Position numbers and translations under genes: made by a program. The notes under the pieces were generated by a model. That model did no database searches. It saw only the letters and a program-made list of their open reading frames with translations, and had not been told where the DNA came from. From NCBI RefSeq assembly GCF_932526225.1, contig NC_064036.1:14005181-14069180 (forward strand): 64,000 bases of DNA, read 5' to 3'. Positions 1 to 13,200 of this stretch are shown piece after piece. This DNA comes from Nematostella vectensis (Eukaryota > Cnidaria > Anthozoa > Actiniaria > Edwardsiidae). Every line of letters starts with the position of its first letter. Position 1 is the stretch's first letter.

Positions 1-340
1 CCCAGACTAACCCAACTCGATCGCTGCCGTTTGATACAGAACCACTTATTGACTTGATTTGGCCTTGAATAATATTTATTAAGGCCATTATTCTTAGAGA
101 TTGTGGTTTTCATTTTGCTGAAGGTTTTCATGTACAGGATTTGTTGTTTCCCTGTGGTGCGAAAGCATCGAAATGAACATCCGGGGATATGAGTGCGCTA
201 ACACGTGCATACGCTCTTATGCGTCGCTTCTCGCGTCTGATGTGATAGTTTTATTTCACGACGCACAATTGTAATCATTTGGAATCAATTTTTCCATATT
301 CAGAGTGTTCTTATAATGCGATTTTGCTCTTCGCAGCACT
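1..340. other. 5' flank of the MYB gene, no gene seen
   Basis: No open frame or RNA gene could be supported here. It should contain the promoter and 5' UTR of the MYB gene that begins at about 341. I saw no clear TATA box and no convincing E2F-type site. Confidence 0.4.
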
Positions 341-3300
341 ATGTTGCTTTTGCTTAAGGCAGCGGAATCCGTAGCAGCTCGGTAAGAAAAAAAGATATCT
401 GCCTAAATTTGTGTCTCTTTTGCGGAGAAGCTAAATCAGAGATCGTACCTACCTCCTCGGATCATGGGGTCATTGAAAATCTTGTCCCTCTGGGTCCAGC
501 GATTTCAGAGTTAATTGGTGCTGAACAATTTTCTCTTTTATCAGTGACTACAACCTTCAAGCAGAAAGCGACAGCAGTGATGGACAAAGATCGTACCGAA
601 AGAAAAAGAAAATCAACAAAGGACGTTGGACGAAAGAGGAGGTAACCTTAGCTATCACAAGCAACCAAACCGTTAGCGTTGAAGGCATTTTGCATAACTC
701 AATATTGCTTTATAGAGCAAGATCTTCTTCTCCCTTTAGCGAAGCTGCTCACAAACATTCATTTACTAAAAAGGGATTGTTTGTAGGTTGCTGGGCCGTG
801 CGCGCTTGTGTTTTTCAGGGCGCATTTTGTTGTTTAGCGATTGAGCCATCAACGAAGCGTAACAACACGATTATTTTAAATTTCTCATTAAAGTACCTTC
901 CTAGCTTATTTGACCCTATTATGCTATCGATCGGAGTGGTTTTTCTCTATGGCTTGACTTACTTCGCAAGTAAAGCAAGTAACTGCTCAGTTAAGCTTGT
1001 TGGAGCTCAGACAGGTATCGAATACGGTGTCTCATCGAGATTCATATTTGAATCTCGAATGTCCGTTGAACGAGTCGTATTACTATATTTAGCCTAGTGC
1101 GCAAAGACCCAACTATCGCCAAAATCTACTGATATAGGTGCGCAAATAAAATAGGGATCTTTGCAAATCGATCAGTGGTTTGAATACATAAAATTAAGGG
1201 GCTTTAAAACAGGCACGCGTCATCTACAGTAAAGTACAAAATCCAAAATGAGTGCAAATTTATGGAATTCGCCAGAATACAATAACTGGTGTTGTGTTCC
1301 AAACGCGTGAGGCTTGACACTGAAAATTTAAAATTCCATGCCCGTCCTTTAACCCTACTACAGTATCCATAATACCTATGTATGTAATATATAAGTGTTT
1401 TCTTGGCTCCATTCCTTTGTTTTTAATTTTTTTTCTGTTTGTTTGAGAGTTTTCAACGATTTGTTGGTATTTGCATATATTATGACTATCAGAGGCCCGG
1501 GGTTAATTTAGTTTTTCTTAATTTTTTTTATAAGGAGAAAAAAGGTTCACCATTCCTGGTCCAGGTTATTTTGGTTATGGATTAGTGTTGTAAAATGTAG
1601 ATTTTTAAATTCCTGATATCAGTGAAGCAGATCCAATATGGCCTGTTTTGGATAGTCAGCCCATCGAATGCCCTCATTTCCATAAATTAATTCGCTTTAG
1701 TTTGTTTTGGATCAAATTTGAGAATGTAGATCTAGTATAAGTAGATATAGTATAACCAAGCTTGTTCATTCTTCAAAGAAAGATAAAACTTAGACAGAAT
1801 TAACAGAGTTGTAAAAAAACATAGATGCTCATACTTTTTTTTTTAAGTAAAGAACTAAGGATTGTTGTCCATTTATGTGATGGGATTCAAACAAGAATCA
1901 TATGTAACTTTAATAAGAAGAAAAATGGATAAAAAAGTCAAGAGAACAGAAATAAAACTTTTTAGTTGAGTAACGTTAAAAGGAAACTAGAATGTGGCTA
2001 AAATCAACTTTAGTTAGAGCTACTGCAAAAAGCTCACTTGTCTCTGGTTTATCAGGGTGGTCCTCTTACGCTTCAAGATCAGGATAATTATTTTCTTTGT
2101 TTATTTATTTAAATAGGATGAAAAGCTGAAAGATCTTGCCTGTGAACTTGGTCCAAACTGGAAAGAAGTAGCCAGTCATTTTCCTGATCGTACTGATGTC
2201 CAGTGCCAGCAGCGGTGGCACAAGGTCTTAAATCCAGAGCTTATAAAAGGACCCTGGACCAAAGAGGTACTGTCTGTACACATACCAAAATGGCTTTTTG
2301 TGTTGTGGTTCCTAATTTGTGCTTTTATTTCGTCATGACAGGAAGATGAAAAAGTAGTTGAGCTGGTAAATAAATATGGTCCGAAGAAATGGTCACTCAT
2401 AGCACAACACCTCAAAGGTCGTATTGGCAAGCAATGTAGAGAAAGGTTTGTTATAGTTATATATACACTTTAGATGTCGACTAAACAAACTAATTAATGA
2501 TATTTTAAGGATACTAAAAATTGGCCTTTACTTCTTTTTAGGTGGCATAACCATTTGAATCCTCATATTAGCAAAAGTTCTTGGACTGAGGAAGAAGACA
2601 AGCTAATCTATGAGGCTCACAAGAAAATGGGAAATAAATGGGCAGAGATTGCTAAACTGTTACCTGGGAGGTAATTTAAATAATTTTGATTTATGTGATT
2701 TTAGGGATTAACTGATATTCATTTGGTGCTCTTCAGAACTGATAATGCTATCAAAAACCATTGGAATTCCACCATGAGAAGACGGGTTGAGACACTTGGC
2801 TATGAGCATTACAGAAAAAATAGATATGTGTCATCGGTAAGAAATTAGTTTTATTGAAGACTTTTTAGTACTCTTTTGATGCTAAAGTTTATTATTGATC
2901 AGAAATTCTTTATATTGCAGCACGAAAAAGCAAGACATGGGAGGCCACCGTCTGCAAAGAAAGGTAACTTTTTTTCTTTTTTATTCACCTATAATTACCC
3001 ACCTATTTGATAGCAAAGTCTCCCTGACTAATCTCACCTTATTTGCTGTTATTTTTAGAGAGGAGTAAAAGCAGTTCTGGTGACTTTGAAGCTGCATACA
3101 GATGCAGACAATCGTCTGAATTACCTACTGAGGTTGTCCTTCCTCCGTCTACGGCAGTCGTCCAGGTGTTGTCTGAGGGGGTGTCTGTGACAGACCCATC
3201 TAAAAACTTGACCAAGATAAAGCTTGAGTCAAAAAAGAGAAAGGATGTACCTGGGTTGACTTCACCTTTCAGGAGCTACATCATGTCAGAAAGACTAATG

Positions 3301-6300
3301 GAATCAGATCCATCCACATGGGGTGACATGAGTACATTTGAAAATGGTGGTATCCCAGTGAAGACCCTGAGCAAACTCACCTCTCCAGGAGCCAAAGGTA
3401 ACCTTTTTTTTTCTTTTAAAGGGGCAAAATTTAAGTAAATATGACTGTTTATAACAAAAAAAGTATAATATTTTTCTGTCTACCCCCTTCAAGTTTGATT
3501 AGCAGAGAGGAAGCAATTTTCTCTGAAATTTTATGCAATTTCAAAGTTTTAATAAACATGAAGCCTATACCAAAGCTTGAAAATACTATTTATTTTAAAT
3601 ACCATTTTTAAAACTATTTTCATCTACCAAAAGAGCATAAGATAAGAGAGGGACACTTTGGTATTACCCGTGCGCCATGTCGATTCCTAATCCATCCTTT
3701 AATAACCACCACCCCACCACTGCGCGTGAGCATTTTTACTCACCCTACCCCCGCGCTTTGGCATTTACATCTTGTTGTTTGCCGCTATTTTGTGACATGA
3801 AACTGAAAAAAAAAAACACCCTATTTGCACAAATACCATCGAAAATGTCATTCTAGCGTCAAGGATACGGGCAGTTGCAGTTTATTAAGGGGATGTAGTA
3901 CTTCGAGGATTACAAGATTTTCAAAACGAGACTTCATTCAAAATCAAGCGTGTAAAACCTTGTGCTTCAATCACCGTTTTTGCTCTAACTTGCTGCTTCT
4001 CCGTGGTTTCTCAACATTCATCTGTCTTCCTAATGGTCTAACAAAATCTGTAAGTTAGAAGTTAGATATAAAATTGATTTACCTGTGAATATTCCGGTGA
4101 ATTGAGAAGGAATCCAAGAAAAATACATTTCATAAAACTGTCCTTGTAGCGAGGGAATGCATTTTTGTGATGATCAAAGCCAGCAAGCTTAAGTATCTGA
4201 GCTTTTATAAAAGTGAATAAAGAGGGAGATACTACTGTACTTTTCTGATGTTGTTATTTTTATATGTTATATTATGTTGTTATTATACAAGCTGGAGTCT
4301 GGATTTGAATAAAACGCAGTGTCACAGCCATTTTATCGCTCGTTGTTTTTTTCTTTCTCACTTGACTTTGCCGCTCAGACAAACAAAACAGTCAAACTAT
4401 TCAGGGATTTAGCTTTCTGTGAGTATATTTGCCAATCTTGGTAACTTAAGCTAGACTTGTTTTCTTCTTCCGAGTTATTGTACATGATCTCTTTTCATTC
4501 CTTTCGAGTTGGCAAAACAACAACACGCAACCCGCGGGGGAGAAGAACAAAATGAAAGGAGCAAATCCTCACACGCAGTGGTGGGGTGGTGGTTACTAAA
4601 AATAGCCAGATTCGGAATCAACATGGCGCGCGGGTAATACCAAAGTTTCCCTCTCTTATCTTATGCTCTCTTGCATCTACTCAATGTGAGTTTAAACCAC
4701 ATATCACATTTATCTATAAGTTAAAAACTGGTTATCCAGTTTCACTTTTAAACCCCCTTTTAAACTGTGCAAGTGCCCTTGAGTTCCAAAACTCACCTCA
4801 CATGTATGAAATGGGGGGATAGATTGTTGTTTTATTAGACAACTACAGTAAACTAAAATCAGTGCTTTTCCTTATTGTAGAATACAGATTTGATGGAAAT
4901 TCATTGGCTGGACTTCAGACCCATGTAGGGTAAGTGTCATGGTGAATGATTACAATGGTCATAGTTTTGGGGGTATTGGTATAATGTGACTTTTAATCTA
5001 ACTATACTTGACTTTATGTAGATCCTTGATCCCAATCACATCCCCAGTGATGCAGAACCGTTTTAGTACTCCTCCTACTATCCTAAGGAGAGGAAAGAAA
5101 AGGAAGGTAATTGATCTTAGAAGTAAAGCTATATTTTAGATGTGCTAATAGACCATTCCAGCCATAAGCATGTGTGTGTACTCACCATGGGAACCTACCT
5201 CAACTACCGGCATGCAGCGCACACTTTGTTTGATGTAAGCTTAAAAAAGCACACGCTGCATTCTATGGTTATTCGCACGTAAACTTGTAGCTGGAATGGC
5301 CTATTCATTAAAAGGTGCTAAGGCATGTAACATGAACAAATACTACCGAATCACTAAACTTTTAGCACCCCGGAAATATCACTCCATCCTTTTATTATTT
5401 TTTTGGTGAACTGACATGGCCATTTGGAACACCACAAAACGTCATGTGACATTCATTTTGATATGGGGTAGGTAGGCTTATAGGACCAGTTCCCGGAAAC
5501 GTCACCCCCTTTTTGGCTCATTCTTTCACAATTTTAAAACTCTTAGTAGTCACAGACAGGAGCACATTTTCTGAATCATCGTGTTGTCTTATTAGTTCTT
5601 GGAGATCGTCGTCTGCATTAGGGAGTTTCCCATGACAGCTTTTCAACCTTTTTGCCATTGGTGCTGATTACTCGGAATTCCTTCTCTTTCCTTCTGCATC
5701 GTTGAGGCAGTGAGTGAAGTTATCAGAATGAGCGGCTGCCTCCGTGTAGGGTGAATTTTCAAAATCTGAAAACATTGGTGGTTTCGTCTTTGATACCAGA
5801 GCTTCTTTAAGTGGTTGCTCCAGGTCCATCCCTTTCACAGTGAAATAAGTTGTGTATAACGCCCGCTTCTAAGTTTACGTAACAATCTTTGTTGTCTAGA
5901 TAACGAAAACGAATTTGATCCGGACTCACATGTTGGAAAGTGTTTGTAACATCTTTAACTCTACTGGCAAACATAAAGAATGTCATACTTTCGAAAGAAA
6001 CAAATAGCATGCCTAATTTTTGGAACTCTGTTCCATAGAACACTCAGTCAATACGCCATGATCGAGAATGCCTCAAAAGAAAGAAGCCAATGTCATGTGA
6101 TGTTTAGAGGTGCTCCAAAGTCACGGGAGCTAACCAAAAATTCAGAAGGAACAATCAATATTTCGGGGGTGCTACACTTTATTGGTTTCGGTAATAAAAG
6201 CACTGTTTTGGACAATTACCATGATAATCTTTTCAGTGACAGTGTTTACACACTTTTTTACTTCTAGGCAATGGATAATCCAGATACAACAACTGGGGAT

Positions 6301-8158
6301 TTGCTATCTTCCACTGTCGAACTTCCAAAGCACGTTTTCCAAAGTCCCAAAGGAGATACACCCATCAAAAGCCTGCCATTCTCACCATCTCAATTTCTCA
6401 ACTCTCCAGTAGCAGGAGGCAAAGTCATCACCTCAACACCAGCCAACCATAGCAAGGCTGAGGCAGGAAACTCCACCTTGAATACTCCCAGTAAAAGTGA
6501 CACAAACAATAATGATAGTAATTACAGGACACCACGCATCAGACGGTCTTTGCTACATATGTCACCAAGGACGCCAACACCATTCAAGAATGCACTCAAG
6601 ATCCTGAATGAGACAAAACTTGCCCATGTAAGCATTATTCCAATTCACATTTTACTGTTAGAGAACATTTCTATATTGTATCAAATAATGTAAATTCTGT
6701 GCTGTTTGTTTCCTTTTGAAGTAGACATAGCTGATTTTATTATATTTTTTGCTTTATTATTTAGACACCTGCTCATTTTGATGAGGATTTCAATGAAATA
6801 ATCAAGAGAGAAGAAGAAGAGAGTGGAGTTCAGATATCATATGAAGAAAACAAAGACAGCCCAGCACGCAAAGTCCGTACTTCACTTGGAGATTCCTTTG
6901 ATAAGATTGAAAAATCACCTGTCATCATTGGTCCAAAAGAGGAGGATGAGGCTAACCATGCAGATATTTCAAGTTCCACTGCAAGCAGTATGCTGGTGAG
7001 TGATTTGTAATCAAGAACTTGAATATTTGGTATTCAGCTTAGAAACTGGTGTAGTGTAAAAATGATGTAGACTTTGGAAAATGTTGGCTCTTCAATGCTC
7101 TTTTTGTATCCCCATAAAGATAGGATGTTGCATGTACTGTAAGGTAACACAGCTCTTAACAAAAAAATCGGCAGGGTTGCACTTGCTTGTTTAAGGTAGC
7201 TACAAATGCTGGTTGTTTAGCAACTAATAAATTTTCAGACATATATTTTTTTTTTCAATGCTGGATATGAACATTACTAATACAAATGTTAAGTTTGAGT
7301 CCAAAGCTAAGCCCCCAAAGCTAATCAATTTTTTTTTCAATTCAAGGAGGATTCTGGTGCTGTTACATCATCACTTCTATTGTCACCTCCAACCTCTTCC
7401 ATTGTAAAGCCAAGTCAAGTGTTTGGGAAACAGGATCCATTTGTCACTCCCAGTACAACTCTTAACAGTGAGATATCGGTAATGGATCATTTGGTCTTTA
7501 ACCTTTTTACTGTATTACCTTGTTTTGACTTACCTATGTTTATATTTTTCTTATAATTTTTGTATGAAGATTTATAAGTGTTTGTTGCCCAAATATTTAG
7601 AAGCATCGCACAAAGAACCACCCAATGAGACTACTGAGATTTCAAGAAACCCCAAGAAAGCGATCAACAGTAAGTCAGGGCTTTTATTAACTTTCAGAGT
7701 AGGCGGTGGAAATTGATAAGCAGGGGTTGGAAGTCTTTTTACATTTTTAGTTCAAATAAAACTTGAGACAACATTAAAATAAGTAGCCTGCGCTCGGTGG
7801 AAAATAAATGGTGGTTCCGCAGGCCACCAGGGCCTGATAAACCCCTATAAGTAGTACATGATTTCATGCTGCACTCACTTCCATATGGAAATACATCTAT
7901 TCAGTGGGGTATCGCATCACTATGTTGCTTAGATGCTACAAGAGGATATTATTTACGGGTCAGCGGCTACATATAGGCTAATTGCATTGTATCATTATTT
8001 ATTTTTTATTTTTAATCTAGATGGACACTTCTTGGGAGCAAGTTGTCTGTGGTAAAACCCCAGATCAGCAATATCTTACAGAACAAGCTAAAGATTTCAT
8101 CGCCAACTACAGACCAGCCGCCAGAACCTTGCAGTTTAACACCCTTACCGTGGTTTAG
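341..8158 (+). CDS. MYBL2: Three-repeat MYB transcription factor, B-Myb (MYBL2) type
   Basis: Sequence-specific nuclear transcription factor. Fifteen exons were spliced by phase: 341-381, 545-641, 2117-2266, 2342-2445, 2542-2670, 2737-2836, 2921-2963, 3059-3397, 4881-4929, 5022-5106, 6268-6627, 6765-6995, 7347-7478, 7601-7669 and 8021-8158 (stop TAG). They give about 688 residues, close to vertebrate B-Myb. Three SANT/MYB repeats with evenly spaced tryptophans cover roughly residues 35-190 ([32 protein letters not shown]; recognition helices end [10 protein letters not shown] and [10 protein letters not shown]). A middle motif [14 protein letters not shown] and the C-terminal [13 protein letters not shown] block are hallmarks of the B-Myb branch, which acts with the MuvB complex on G2/M genes. 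The first exon and its ATG are the least certain part. Introns 642-2116, 3398-4880 and 5107-6267 are large; the second holds a transposable element. A possible polyadenylation signal AATAAA lies at 8616. Confidence 0.9.
3628..4673. mobile_element. MITE-like DNA transposon with about 100-bp terminal inverted repeats, in a MYB intron
   Basis: The left end (3628 to about 3725, AGAGCATAAGATAAGAGAGG near the tip) matches the reverse complement of the right end (about 4575-4673) over roughly 100 bp with few mismatches. Weaker similarity extends further inward. The 7-bp sequence CATCTAC lies directly outside both ends (3621-3627 and 4674-4680), as expected of a target-site duplication. The roughly 850-bp interior has no recognisable transposase, so the element is probably non-autonomous. 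Family is not assigned; a 7-8 bp duplication would be compatible with hAT. Confidence 0.8.
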
Positions 8159-10202
8159 CGCAAATACCAATATCTATTAGCATACTAATAGCTGTATCAT
8201 ACATCATACAGGATGTATCATCCTGACTTATTTTTATCAAAAAATGTGAAAAAAATCTAACAAATATTTTCTACATTTTTGTGTAATCTCGTGCATAAAA
8301 TCAGAACCATCAGCATTGTATTTCACATAACAAGGCAACACACATAACACTGGTGATATTTTTATAGCTTTGAAGATTATGTGGTAATTACCTGATTGGT
8401 ACTAGTCGCCAGATACATTAGTTTGACTTTATGAATGCCAAAATGCAGCATCAAGAATAATCTGGCAGTACCTGGATTTAAAGCACAATTATGTGAGCTG
8501 TTCGGAAGCTGGACTTCCTTTAGTTTTAACGTAATCTAAGGATAGAAGAATGCTAAAAGAATGGCTTTCTCTTTGTCTTACACTCATTCAGTACTGCTGG
8601 CTAAAATACACAATTAATAAATCACCACCTAGTTAGAGTTGGGTTTATAAACTTTTTTTACTGGTAAGTTATTTTGTATATTGTATTTACAGTTGATCTA
8701 GTTCACATTTCAAGTAGTAATGCTTTGTTTCTCAAATTATCTAAGCCAATAAGTGTTGTCTTCTTTTAATACATTCTTTTTGGTATTAGTGTAGGTGGTA
8801 TATCAATATAGTCTGCACAAATGCTTGGTGAATAACTGCCATGGAGGGGATTAGAAAGAAATACATGAAGTCATCAATTCAATCTTCAAGGATTTACACT
8901 AAAGGCATCTTTCGATTCTACAAAAAGCGTAGTAGAGGTAGGTTCGATTTCTAGTCTTTAAAGGGTGCTTTGGAACCAAAACCGCTGGAAATCGAGCCTA
9001 CATGCATTGTGAGGTTGGGAAATGAGAGTAGATAAACTGTATTTCTAGGAGAAAGGTGCAAAAAGTGTGTAGAAAAGGTTTTGCAGAGATTACTCTGTGT
9101 GAAATAGAACAAGATCCTGAAAAATGGATTTTTATACAAAATTTTGTAAATATAAAAATTCTTATATTGTCATTAAACTATTGAGTATGTCATTTTGTAT
9201 GAGTTCTGTTTACCATGCTGCATTTAATTTCAAAACCTTTCCAAAATATTTATTTCAAAATATTTCTCTCATGAATGAACTTAAGAAAAAGTAGTTGGTG
9301 AGCAAGTACAGATTGCAATTTCAGCTATCCCGCTCCTCCCCCCGCTCTTTTGCTAAAGTTAAATATGGAGGGTACCAGGTGTAACTTTGAGAACTGGGTT
9401 GAGTACATCCCTTCTTCCTGGAGACATTTCTTCTGTATTTCAAGGGTTATGATAAAAACTACAACAAACTTAATGTTTTCCACATACTGTAATGATTATA
9501 ATAAGTACCTGGGGCAAAGATATAACATATTTTCTGTCTGGATGGAGACGGTCAAACTTCCAGAGTGACGCCCTCTTAGATCTTGCGTGACTGCAAGGGC
9601 ACGAAGTCAAATCTGTAGATTGCTCCTCACAAATGTCATTTTTCGCCGAATCATCGAAAAATTAATTGTAGAATGGAATACAATTAGCTTGGTATAATGA
9701 TGAGAAGTGCCAGTAAGAGTCTAACGACTTTCTGGTTTTGAGCACATTCCATTCGACTCGAGTCTACCCCGTACCAGTGATTTTAGCACAGACGACCCGT
9801 GATGGGATGATGACATGTCTGGTACAAAGTGCACTGTGCTATACTGGGGGGGGGGGGTAATGTTCTAAACTATAACAGTTTAATCCCATATTTAATTCGT
9901 GTTTTTTTCTCATCCCTATTAATGTAATATCGATATTTTGGGATTGTTTTTTTTGTTAATGAGTCCAATCTCAAAACGTGTTGAATCGATAGAGATTTGT
10001 TGATTTTCAATAATAGCCCCCTCACCCCTCCCCTGTAAAGACAAAAGGTAGCGTTTTTGGCGCCAAATTTCAGTTTGACGGTGTTGCGCCAAAAGCCGCC
10101 ATCTTGGATGGAACTACGAAGAACGTTCTTCCATAACGTGGGAATTTGGATGGCAATTTTACTAGTTTTCCTCGTCTTCTCTACTTAATGACTCCCTAAA
10201 GC
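8159..10202. other. MYB 3' UTR and MYB-PKMYT1 intergenic region
   Basis: About 2 kb between the MYB stop and the PKMYT1 start. The left part should be MYB 3' UTR. I see no additional gene. Short open frames at 8951-9139 and 9350-9568 show no family motif and no splice context. The last 150 bp is GC-richer and holds the promoter elements listed separately. Confidence 0.6.
10056..10106. promoter_or_regulatory. E2F-type sites and YY1-type site in the PKMYT1 promoter
   Basis: A perfect palindrome TTTGGCGCCAAA at 10056-10067 fits the E2F consensus. TTGCGCCAAAA at 10084-10094 is a second E2F-type site. GCCGCCATCTTG at 10095-10106 is a YY1-type core-promoter motif. All lie 97-147 bp upstream of the PKMYT1 ATG. 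E2F control is expected for a cell-cycle kinase; binding itself is inferred. Confidence 0.65.
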
Positions 10203-13200
10203 ATGGATGGCTCATTTAAAAGCCCTCGTCCGCTTCCGAATTTGTTAGACGACGCAGTATTCAGTCATAAGAAAGCGAGGCGAGGAAATAGCGAAGCCGA
10301 CTGTTTGCCTCCAAGGCCTCCAGTCAAATCTGCTCCTCCCATAAGTCGGCTATTCAAGCATTCGAGGAAGCACAGTGCTGGGGCCCATGAAGTCAGTTTT
10401 CATGGCAGTGGCAAAAGTATCCTTTGATAAATATGTGCTTTCCTTGGTTGGTTTTGCCAAAATATCGAAGGTCACGCTTAGTTGTTGTGTGTGTGAAAAA
10501 GATATTCTAGACCAGCGAAGAAGAGAATCACATAGAAATGTCAACGAAAGAACACTGTAAAGAATTTACAGGATTTCTTTACAAAGGCAAAACATTACAG
10601 CGCTATTAATCTTATTTGCTCCGGTTGTAAACTTTCCCCGTCCTACCATTTGTTGTCTTGTGTTATTTCCGACGGAAATGAATTGTAAGAGTCATTTGTG
10701 TGTATATCAATATGTTGTCAACCTTTACTCAGTGAACAACAGAGCTAAAAAGTCCACATTACAATGAACGCCTCGGAAAACTCTACTTTGACCAAGTAAG
10801 GAGTATAAATAATTGGGTGAATAATGTTCTACCTTTTGTATCTCCTCAAATAGTAGCGGGAGGGGGGGGGGCATGTGTGAAGTCAGTAAACATTTCAGTA
10901 ATTTGTCAGTAGTCACTTATGTTATTTGTGTATGTTGAAAACAAAAAAAGGTATTTCACCTATTTCATATAAGGTTGCTTTAGAAAAATAATGTATTGTA
11001 CTTAGCTCACAGTGCTTTGTGAGTACTGTATAAATGGCTGAATCATGGTCTCCTACAGTTTGGATTTTTTGTGTGTGCTTATTTATTTGTATGTTAGCTA
11101 CTTTTCATGTTAAATCCTTTGATTGGACAAAACTTTTATTCAAGATAATCTGACTTAAGCAAATTATAATGTTTAATAAATCTTGTGTTGAGTTTTGAAT
11201 GTTAGCATGCTGGTTTAAGTTATGGCATGTTGTCAGGAGAAGCACACCTCTACTATCTCCCTCATTCTGCATTTGACATTATATAATGAAAATTGCACTG
11301 TTTTGTTTTAGTGTTTTGAGGTCATTAGCAAGCTTGGCGCTGGCTCATTTGGAGAGGTAAGGGACAACATCTCAATTATCGATAGATTCCACCTATATCA
11401 AATGTGTTAGAAGCCCTACCATTTGACTTCAAGTGGGAACTGGGCATTTTTCAAAAAAATAGCCAACCCCTTCTACATGCAAAAAATATTTATATCCTGT
11501 ACACCAAAAACCGAAAAACCCTGCTCAACAAAAAGTCTCCCCTCCCTCCATCAAAAGTCAACCCCTTACCTTCCCTATTGATGTTTCGCCTGTGCATTAG
11601 TTCTGGATGAAGACAAAGGTGTTGATGTGGTGATGACAACTCTATGCACTTTAGGTTTTTAAGGTGAAAAGTAAAGAGGATGGGAAATTCTATGCTATAA
11701 AAAAGTCTTGTGACAGATTTCGTGGAGATGTTGACAGGTACAGTAAATTGATTCAGAGAAAAGGTTCACATCTTTTTCTGCTACATTGCAGCCTTCTCAA
11801 AAATATGTTGAAAAGCTGGTCATTATGAGTTTTGAGGCATTTTGGGTGCCAAAGGTTTATTTTTCCTGTCAGTTTTTTGTCAGTAACAAAACAAAAATAA
11901 TATCATTTCTGTCTGGAGACAGTCAAACCTCCAGAGAAGGCAGCTTGTTGAGCCAGCAGCCGGTGGGTTTTAAGAAGGCTGTCTATGCTGTGTGTTATAC
12001 AGACAACACAAGCATATACCATCAAACACACCATAGTTATGTAACCAGTCACAGTTCTCTCACATTCCTGGAATATCAATATTATGATATATGACACTAG
12101 GGTCAGTTAATAATTCTGAGTGAAACTTCTAAGGAAGTTCTAATGGAATTTTAACAAGCTTTTTATTACAATATGTGTCATAGAAAAAACAAGCTGGAGG
12201 AGGTCAACAGACATGAGCAGCTAAAGATGCATCCTAACTGTGTTCACTTTGTCAAAGCCTGGGAGGAAAGGTAATTTTGCCACCGTAGACATGGTTTATG
12301 GTTACAATGTATTTGCTGGTCATTAAAACATACAATGAATCAACTTTTTTACCTCCCTAGACATAGTTACCACCCTAGACATGGTTAATGATTACCACCC
12401 TCTAGACATGGTTGATGATTACCACCCTAGACATGGTTGATGATTACCACCCTAGACATGGTTGATGATTACCACCCTAGACATGGTTTATGATTACCAC
12501 CCTAGACATGGTTGATGATTACCACCCTAGACATGGTTAATGATTACCACTCTAAACATGGTTGATGATTACCACCCTAGAAATGGTTGATGATTACCAC
12601 CCTAGACATGGTTGATGATTACCACCCTAGACATGGTTAATACCACCCTAGACATGGTTGATGATTACCACCCTAGACATGGTTAATACCACCCTAGACA
12701 TGGTTAATACCACCCTAGACATGGTGAATGCCACCCTAGACATGGTTAATGATTACCACCCTAGATATGGTTGATGATTACAACCCTAGACATGGTTAAT
12801 GATTACCACCCTAGACATGGTTGATGATTACCACCCTAGACATGGTTAATGATTACCACCCTAGACATGGTTGATGATTACAACCCTAGACATGGTTAAT
12901 GATTACCACCCTAGACATGGTTAATACCACCCTAGACATGGTTGATGATTACCACCCTAGACATGGTTAATGATTACCACCCTAGACATGGTTGATGATT
13001 ACCACCCTAGACATGGTTGATGATTACCTCCCTAGACATGGTTGATGATAACCACCCCACACAAGGTTGATGATTACCACCCTAGACATGGTTGATGATT
13101 ACCACACTAGACATGGCTGAAGATTTTTATGTGGTATAGCTGGTTTGTAGTAGACTGAGTTTGGCTGCAGACTGACACAATCATTTTTTAAAGCTTCATA

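Noticed and set aside
3825-4058. Open frame inside the MITE as a possible transposase
   Set aside because: Cysteine-rich short peptide without transposase motifs; the element appears non-coding.
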